Source: an uncultured Collinsella sp.
Lineage (GTDB): Bacteria; Actinomycetota; Coriobacteriia; Coriobacteriales; Coriobacteriaceae
Length of the DNA: 48,116 bases
Direction of reading: 5' to 3'
Assembly: GCA_902468695.1 (NCBI GenBank)
Contig: CABQZS010000067.1
Coordinates: forward strand, 1-48,116
Below are positions 43,464 to 48,116 of this stretch, piece by piece; position 1 is the stretch's first letter; each line of letters opens with the position of its first letter. Position numbers and translations under genes: made by a program. The notes beneath the pieces are model-generated. The model was given only the letters and a program-made list of their open reading frames with translations, did not search any database and was not told where the DNA came from.

Positions 43464-44417
43464 CTAGCCGTGGAAGCGAGCCGTGGGTGCAAGCGGCTGT
43501 TCGCGAAAGACGCGCTCGACGGCAGCGCGGTATTCGTCGACCTTTTTGGTCTTACGCACGAGCTTGTGAACGGTAGCGGGGTCGGCGAAAGCGCACTTGG
43601 CGTAGAACCACCACTCCTTCATACGAAAGACCGCGTTGCCGCCAATCTCTTCTGCATAGGCCGCAAACAGCGTGTCGTGGAAGCGCTGCAGCTCGGCTGC
43701 CGTGGCAGCAGGACCGCCGTTGACCATGCGAGCCAGAGCGGGGTTCGCGAGCAGGCCGCGTCCCAGCATTACATGGCGCGTGCCGGGATAGGCCTCCACC
43801 AGCGCGTCCATATCCTCAAGATCGAAAATGTCGCCGTTATAGGCCACGGGGAACGGCGCGCGTTCCAGCGTCTCGCCGTAAAACTCCTTGCGCGGCGATC
43901 CCGTATAGCGGTCCTTTTGCACACGCGGGTGCACGATCAGCTCTGCCAACGGCATGCGGCAATACAGATCGAGCACGCGCTCGTACTCGTCATCACTTTC
44001 CAACCCCAACCTTGTCTTGACCGACACCGGCAACGGCGACCGCTCGCACACATCGCTTAAGAACGCCTCGAGCTCGTCGAGATTACGCAAGAAACCCGAG
44101 CCCTTGCCCTTGGCAACAACCGTTCCCGAGGGGCAACCCAGGTTGAGATTGACCTCGCGATAGCCCATGTCGGCGAGCACCTGCGCCGCCCACACAAACT
44201 CGTCCGCGTTCTTGGACATCAGCTGAGGCACTACGTTGAGCCCCTGGTTATTGGCAGGATCGATCTCCTTAAACGCCTTGCCGCCAAAGCGGTTTCCCAC
44301 CCGCGGCGGCGGCAAAAACGGCGTGTAATAGCAATCGAGCGCGCCGAAGCACTCCGCATGCACGCGACGGAACACATGCCCGGTAATCCCCTCCATAGGG
44401 GCCAACGATAGAATCAT
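43464..44417 (-). CDS. dus: tRNA-dihydrouridine synthase
   Basis: A 317-residue FMN-dependent TIM-barrel enzyme that reduces uridines in tRNA. It opens SLAPMEGITGHVFRR; LNLGCPSGTVVAKGKGSGFLRN holds the catalytic Cys; and KTRLGLES, LIVHPRVQKDRYTG and VMLGRGLLANPALAR are conserved FMN/phosphate motifs. The exact Dus subfamily is not clear from sequence alone. The ATG is at 44415-44417. A palindromic element lies right at its 3' end, and another between its start and the ABC gene. Confidence 0.92.
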   Translation of the reverse strand: MILSLAPMEGITGHVFRRVHAECFGALDCYYTPFLPPPRVGNRFGGKAFKEIDPANNQGLNVVPQLMSKNADEFVWAAQVLADMGYREVNLNLGCPSGTVVAKGKGSGFLRNLDELEAFLSDVCERSPLPVSVKTRLGLESDDEYERVLDLYCRMPLAELIVHPRVQKDRYTGSPRKEFYGETLERAPFPVAYNGDIFDLEDMDALVEAYPGTRHVMLGRGLLANPALARMVNGGPAATAAELQRFHDTLFAAYAEEIGGNAVFRMKEWWFYAKCAFADPATVHKLVRKTKKVDEYRAAVERVFREQPLAPTARFHG

Positions 44418-44442
44418 CTACTCTTCTCTCATATCAACGAAC

Positions 44443-44469
44443 GTGACAAAGGGACTGTCCCTTTGTCAC
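44443..44469. repeat. 3'-end palindromic element, perfect copy
   Basis: GTGACAAAGGGA (44443-44454) and TCCCTTTGTCAC (44458-44469) form a 12-bp perfect stem with loop CTG. The element starts immediately after the stop of the large ABC gene (TAA, 44471-44473 on the minus strand). Confidence 0.8.
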
Positions 44470-44470
44470 A

Positions 44471-47400
44471 TTATTCGGAGCGCAGGGCTTCCACGGGATC
44501 CTTTTTGGATGCGCTGCGGGCAGGCAGCAGGCCGGCAACGACCGTCAGCAGCACCGAAATCGCGATGAGCACCAACGCATCCTGCACGGGCAGACTCATT
44601 AGGTTGGGGACCTGCTTGGCCGCAAGCGCCCAAGCATTGACCGGGAAGCTCACGGCCACCACGACGACAACAGCAAAGACGCCGGCAATGAGGCCCTCGA
44701 TAAAGGTCTCGGCGTTGAACACGTTTGCCACGTTACGCTTCGACGCGCCAATCGCACGCAGAATGCCAATCTCCTTTTTGCGCTCCAGCACGCTGATGTA
44801 CGTGATGATGCCGATCATGATGGAGCTCACCACCAGGCTGATGCTTACGAATGCGATGAGCACCAAGCTGATGGTGTTCACGATGTCGGTCACCGAACCC
44901 ATGATGATGCCCATGTAGTCGGTGTACGAGATTGTCTGCTCGTCGTGGCCGGCGGCTTTGACTTGCTTGTTGTAGGCATCGATATGGTCGAGTACGCGCT
45001 CCTTGGCCTCAAAGTCGCGCGGGAAAATCTTGACCGAGATGGGGTCCGCCTCATCCGCATAGCCCAACGTGGTCAGATTGTTGTCGTAGGTGAGCTTCGA
45101 CGCCTTGGCGTAACTCATCATGAGCGAACTCAGATCCTCGGCGTCCATGTTGAAGTGAATAGCATTGGCAAAGGCGCTCGCATCCACACGCATAGCGCTC
45201 GCCAGGTTGGCAAAACTCGATGACATCTGCGTCGCCATCTGGTCCATAAGCCCCGCTGCGCCCGCCTTGAGCTGGGACGATACCGTCGACGCTACCTGCT
45301 CGCTGATTGCCTTCATCACCTGATCCATAGCCTGCTGCAGATACGGAGCCAGCTGCTTTTGCACATAGTCGCTCATCGCCTGCTGCAGACGCTCGGCCAG
45401 GGCATCGCCGCCGAGCGCTTTGAGCTGGGCCAGGATTTGCTGGGCTGTGTCATCATTCTCAAGATACGTCGAGAATGCGGCAGCAAGCTTTGACGCATCC
45501 TTAAAGTCTTCGGGTGACAGTGCCCCAAACTGATCAGACTGCAAAAAGCCCTCAAACAGCTGGTTGGCTAGTGTTCCCACCTGCTGCATTTGCTCGGGCG
45601 TGAGCTCAAGACCGTCCAAGATGCCCGAGAAATCTGGTGCCGGCGCTTTGGCCATGATGTCGCTGAAGTCGATGTCCTTGCCAACGCCCGAAAGGTCAAT
45701 GTCCAGCCCCGACAGATCGATGCCAGAAAGGTCCATACCGCCGGCTGCACCCGAGAGCGCAGATGTATCGAACGAAAACGCGCTCTTAAGTGCCGCCTCG
45801 TCCACGCTGAACATGCTGCCCAGATCCACGCCTTGCTTGGCCTCGCCCTGCAGTTCGTCGAAGGTTTTGCCCGTAAAGACATCCGTCTCGGGGTGGGCGA
45901 GTTGTTCCTGCACAATCTGCGAATCGGCGGCGCGCTCCATAAGCTGGCGAGTCAGCGCATGCGTGTAGGCAATGCCCGGGGACAACGCGCTCGCGTTGGC
46001 GGTCTCGTTGGGTCGTACCACGCCCACAATGTGCACGTCGATACCGTCGGCAACCTTGGCGGCCATAAAGTCGGTGTCGCCAGACATATCGGTCCACATG
46101 CCGGTCTCTTCGTTTTTGCGATAGGCATCGGCCGGCGACAGCACCTTAAACGTCGTGGACAGCGCATCGTCGTAGGTAAAGTCGGTGCCGGTCTCGGGCG
46201 TTTCGACCCCACCGTCAGCCGTCATAGCGCTGTTTACCAGATCGTTGAGCTCATCGATATCCAGCGCACCGATGCTGTAGAGCGTGTAGTCGCCCACCGT
46301 ACCGCGGCTCGAAAGCACCATCACGGCTTCGTTGGCGGACGTAGGCCAATGGCCGGCGACGACATCGTACTGGCTGTCGAGCAGGCTCTGGTCGTCGATC
46401 ATCTCGTTGAAGACCGAGGTTCCCATGGATTCCATGCTCACCGTTGCCGCCGAGCTCGCGCCTCCGCTCATGGCCTCGGTCATGGCGTTGGGCACCAGCC
46501 GAACGGGCTTCTCATCGCCCTTGCCAGCACGATAGACAACCGGCGATACACCGTAGCCGTACTGAATGGCGTTGACCTCTTTATCGATGCCGTCGCCACC
46601 GGCATCGAGCCATGCCTTAAAGCTCGTCATGTCGTTGGACTTAACGCTTGCAAACATATCCTTTACGGCCGTGACCACAGGAATCTTATCGGCTCCCTGA
46701 GCCTTGCCGCCGGCACTGTCGTCGGACAACTCCACGTTTTCAGGCGAGTCATCATCCGCAGTTCCCTGCCCACCCATCATGGACGACAGGTCGTAGTCCT
46801 GCTTGGAAATGGTGAGCGGGTAGCTCGAGAGCGTATCCTCCTCGACCTTTTTGATGTAGCCGTTTACGCCATTGGACAGCGCCAGAATCGCCGCGATGCC
46901 GATAATGCCAATCGAGCCCGCAAAGGCAGTCATGGCCGTGCGGCCCTTCTTGGTCATGAGGTTTCGGGCAGAAAGCCCCAGCGCCGTCACAAAGCTCATC
47001 GAGGTTTTGCGCGTAGGCTTGGCCTCGCGACGCGCGGCCTTTGCTACATCAAAGGGGTCGGAATCGTCGGTGATCTTGCCGTCCGCCAGGTTGACGATGC
47101 GTGTGGCGTACTGGTACGCCAGCTCGGGATTGTGCGTGACCATAATAACCAGACGGTCGCGCGCCACGTCCTTGAGCAGATCCATGACCTGTACGGATGT
47201 CGTTGAATCCAAAGCGCCGGTCGGCTCGTCGGCCAGCACAATCTCGGGATCATTGATCAGAGCGCGGGCAATGGCCACGCGCTGCATCTGCCCACCCGAA
47301 AGCTGACTCGGGCGCTTGTTAACGTGCTCGCCCAGACCGACTGCCTCGAGCGCCTTGCGTGCACGCTGGCGGCGCTCGGCATGCCCCACGCCCGTGAGCG

Positions 47401-47725
47401 TGAGCGCCAGCTCCACGTTTTCCAAAATGGTCTGATGCGGAATGAGGTTATAGCTTTGGAACACAAAGCCGATGCGGTTGTTGCGGTAGGCATCCCAATC
47501 GCGATCGTGAAAGTCTTTGGTCGAAATACCGTCGATCAGCAGGTCGCCAGAATCGAAATGATCGAGCCCACCGATAACGTTGAGCATCGTAGTTTTGCCC
47601 GACCCCGAAGGTCCCAGAATGGCCACGAACTCGTTATCGCGAAAAGCCAGGCTCACGCTGTCGAGCGCCACCTGCGTAAACGACTGCGTAACGTACCTTT
47701 TGCAAATACCTTTGAGCTCCAGCAT
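44471..47725 (-). CDS. MacB/FtsX-type ABC transporter ATPase-permease fusion
   Basis: A 1084-residue single-chain transporter. The ATPase part has Walker A GPSGSGKT (38-45), signature LSGGQMQRVA and Walker B IVLADEPTGALD. A first membrane helix near 270 (AFAGSIGIIGIAAILALSNG) is followed by an outward-facing region of over 500 residues and, at the C-terminus, an FtsX-type permease with three helices (LIAFVSISLVVSSIMIGII and two more). The outer region contains a DLSG-rich stretch (DLSGIDLSGLDIDLSGVG) and a helical segment. ATG 47725 follows AGGAGAGG. Such transporters usually work on the cell surface (mechanotransmission or peptide export); the substrate is unknown. No separate permease is needed. 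Confidence 0.9.
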   Translation of the reverse strand: MLELKGICKRYVTQSFTQVALDSVSLAFRDNEFVAILGPSGSGKTTMLNVIGGLDHFDSGDLLIDGISTKDFHDRDWDAYRNNRIGFVFQSYNLIPHQTILENVELALTLTGVGHAERRQRARKALEAVGLGEHVNKRPSQLSGGQMQRVAIARALINDPEIVLADEPTGALDSTTSVQVMDLLKDVARDRLVIMVTHNPELAYQYATRIVNLADGKITDDSDPFDVAKAARREAKPTRKTSMSFVTALGLSARNLMTKKGRTAMTAFAGSIGIIGIAAILALSNGVNGYIKKVEEDTLSSYPLTISKQDYDLSSMMGGQGTADDDSPENVELSDDSAGGKAQGADKIPVVTAVKDMFASVKSNDMTSFKAWLDAGGDGIDKEVNAIQYGYGVSPVVYRAGKGDEKPVRLVPNAMTEAMSGGASSAATVSMESMGTSVFNEMIDDQSLLDSQYDVVAGHWPTSANEAVMVLSSRGTVGDYTLYSIGALDIDELNDLVNSAMTADGGVETPETGTDFTYDDALSTTFKVLSPADAYRKNEETGMWTDMSGDTDFMAAKVADGIDVHIVGVVRPNETANASALSPGIAYTHALTRQLMERAADSQIVQEQLAHPETDVFTGKTFDELQGEAKQGVDLGSMFSVDEAALKSAFSFDTSALSGAAGGMDLSGIDLSGLDIDLSGVGKDIDFSDIMAKAPAPDFSGILDGLELTPEQMQQVGTLANQLFEGFLQSDQFGALSPEDFKDASKLAAAFSTYLENDDTAQQILAQLKALGGDALAERLQQAMSDYVQKQLAPYLQQAMDQVMKAISEQVASTVSSQLKAGAAGLMDQMATQMSSSFANLASAMRVDASAFANAIHFNMDAEDLSSLMMSYAKASKLTYDNNLTTLGYADEADPISVKIFPRDFEAKERVLDHIDAYNKQVKAAGHDEQTISYTDYMGIIMGSVTDIVNTISLVLIAFVSISLVVSSIMIGIITYISVLERKKEIGILRAIGASKRNVANVFNAETFIEGLIAGVFAVVVVVAVSFPVNAWALAAKQVPNLMSLPVQDALVLIAISVLLTVVAGLLPARSASKKDPVEALRSE

Positions 47726-47878
47726 GGACGGCAACCTCTCCTGCGCAGGCACATTCGCCCGCTCTCCCCCGCCGTTCGTATTCGACGCGTTTGTCCTACT
47801 CTATCCCCATTTTTTGCCGACGCCAGTGAGGAATGTAACAAACCGCGCCAAAAAACGAACGGGACGGCGCCCAAAAGA

Positions 47879-47900
47879 AGAGGTCCCGAGCGGGACCTCT
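47879..47900. terminator. Small hairpin between ABC and redoxin genes
   Basis: AGAGGTCCCG pairs with CGGGACCTCT across a 2-nt gap. No T tract is visible, so terminator activity is uncertain. About 75 bases after it to the redoxin stop hold nothing recognisable. Confidence 0.5.
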
Positions 47901-47979
47901 ATATGGTGGAGATTATCTTGAAAGGCAGCGGACTACTCCGCACAGCGGCGCACGATCCTCGCCATGCTTTACGCGTTTT

Positions 47980-48116
47980 TTACTGCTCGCTATTCGCAAT
48001 CGCCTGGTCGATAAGCTTGTCGAGTGCTGCGCGCTGCTCGGCGGAGCTGATGGCTCCCACGATTGGATCCCCTACGATGTTGCCATTCTGATCGATGACA
48101 TACGTTGTCGGGAACG
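47980..48116 (-). CDS. TlpA/thioredoxin-like protein, C-terminal fragment
   Basis: The last 45 residues of a redoxin (phase such that the first full codon is at 48112-48114). FPTTYVIDQNGNIVGDPIVGA contains the cis-proline motif and the following beta-hairpin of TlpA/ResA-type thioredoxins, which act outside the membrane. The CxxC active site and any signal peptide lie beyond the window. TAA is at 47980-47982. It is on the same strand as the large ABC fusion and upstream of it, but the hairpin between argues against one transcript. Confidence 0.75.
   Translation of the reverse strand, partial: FPTTYVIDQNGNIVGDPIVGAISSAEQRAALDKLIDQAIANSEQ

Noticed and set aside
45590..47206. A 538-codon plus-strand frame opposite the large ABC gene
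   Set aside because: It mirrors the ABC fusion, lacks a ribosome site and reads as an antisense shadow.

Overview
The window is a high-GC bacterial chromosome segment that looks like Collinsella or a close relative (Coriobacteriia, Actinomycetota). This is inferred from base composition, dense gene packing with strong AAGGAGG-type ribosome sites, the mix of sensor kinases, MATE/DMT/ABC transporters and PLP enzymes, and several families of short palindromes between genes. No rRNA or tRNA gene and no CRISPR array was seen. About 43 protein genes can be supported. Two of them are cut by the window ends and one is a decayed remnant.

Layout. 1-6.4 kb: end of a TIM-barrel enzyme, a patatin-like hydrolase, an EAL-domain remnant, a diguanylate cyclase, a flavin reductase with an ArsC/Spx-like protein, a CobW-type GTPase and TrmL. 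6.4-9.2 kb: an AT-richer accessory patch with a DUF4230-like membrane protein, an unknown secreted protein and a small serine recombinase. 9.2-14 kb: two paralogous AAA+/winged-helix ATPases flank a short UvrA paralogue; each ATPase gene is preceded by three helically phased direct repeats. 14-19.8 kb: a TetM-like translation GTPase, a GNAT enzyme, a zinc-ribbon protein, RsmJ, a 47-residue membrane peptide, a 4-TM protein and RlmA. 19.9-27.3 kb: MATE pump, LysR/DMT divergent pair, uracil-DNA glycosylase, an SDR, a queuosine-precursor transporter and RF3. 27.4-32 kb: a YtrA-type GntR/ABC operon with a visible operator, a ClC channel, a LOG hydrolase and a K+ channel. 32.3-38.7 kb: two hybrid sensor kinases, one with fused solute-binding domains and one coupled to a separate solute-binding lipoprotein. 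38.9-44.4 kb: MalY-type lyase, TrmO, an XRE/zinc-ribbon/TipAS regulator, glutaredoxin, a repeat-bounded islet with an RHH antitoxin-like gene, and Dus. 44.5-48.1 kb: a large MacB-like ABC fusion and the end of a TlpA-like redoxin.

How the genes work together. Much of the window is housekeeping RNA chemistry (TrmL, RsmJ, RlmA, TrmO, Dus, a queuosine-precursor transporter, RF3) interleaved with sensing and export modules. The clearest regulatory units are the GntR/ABC operon, the two sensor-kinase units, the LysR/DMT pair and the AAA+/UvrA pair.

The most unusual content is non-coding. One family of 3'-end palindromes shares an AAAGGGACWGT core but has different outer arms, and in some genes it supplies the stop codon. 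A second family (AGTCATTGGGGACGTTCTT) occurs as a four-copy inverted array. A third (about 53 bp, ends GTACG/GCGTAC) brackets a 1-kb AT-rich islet that contains a further 226-bp element with perfect 28-bp terminal inverted repeats.
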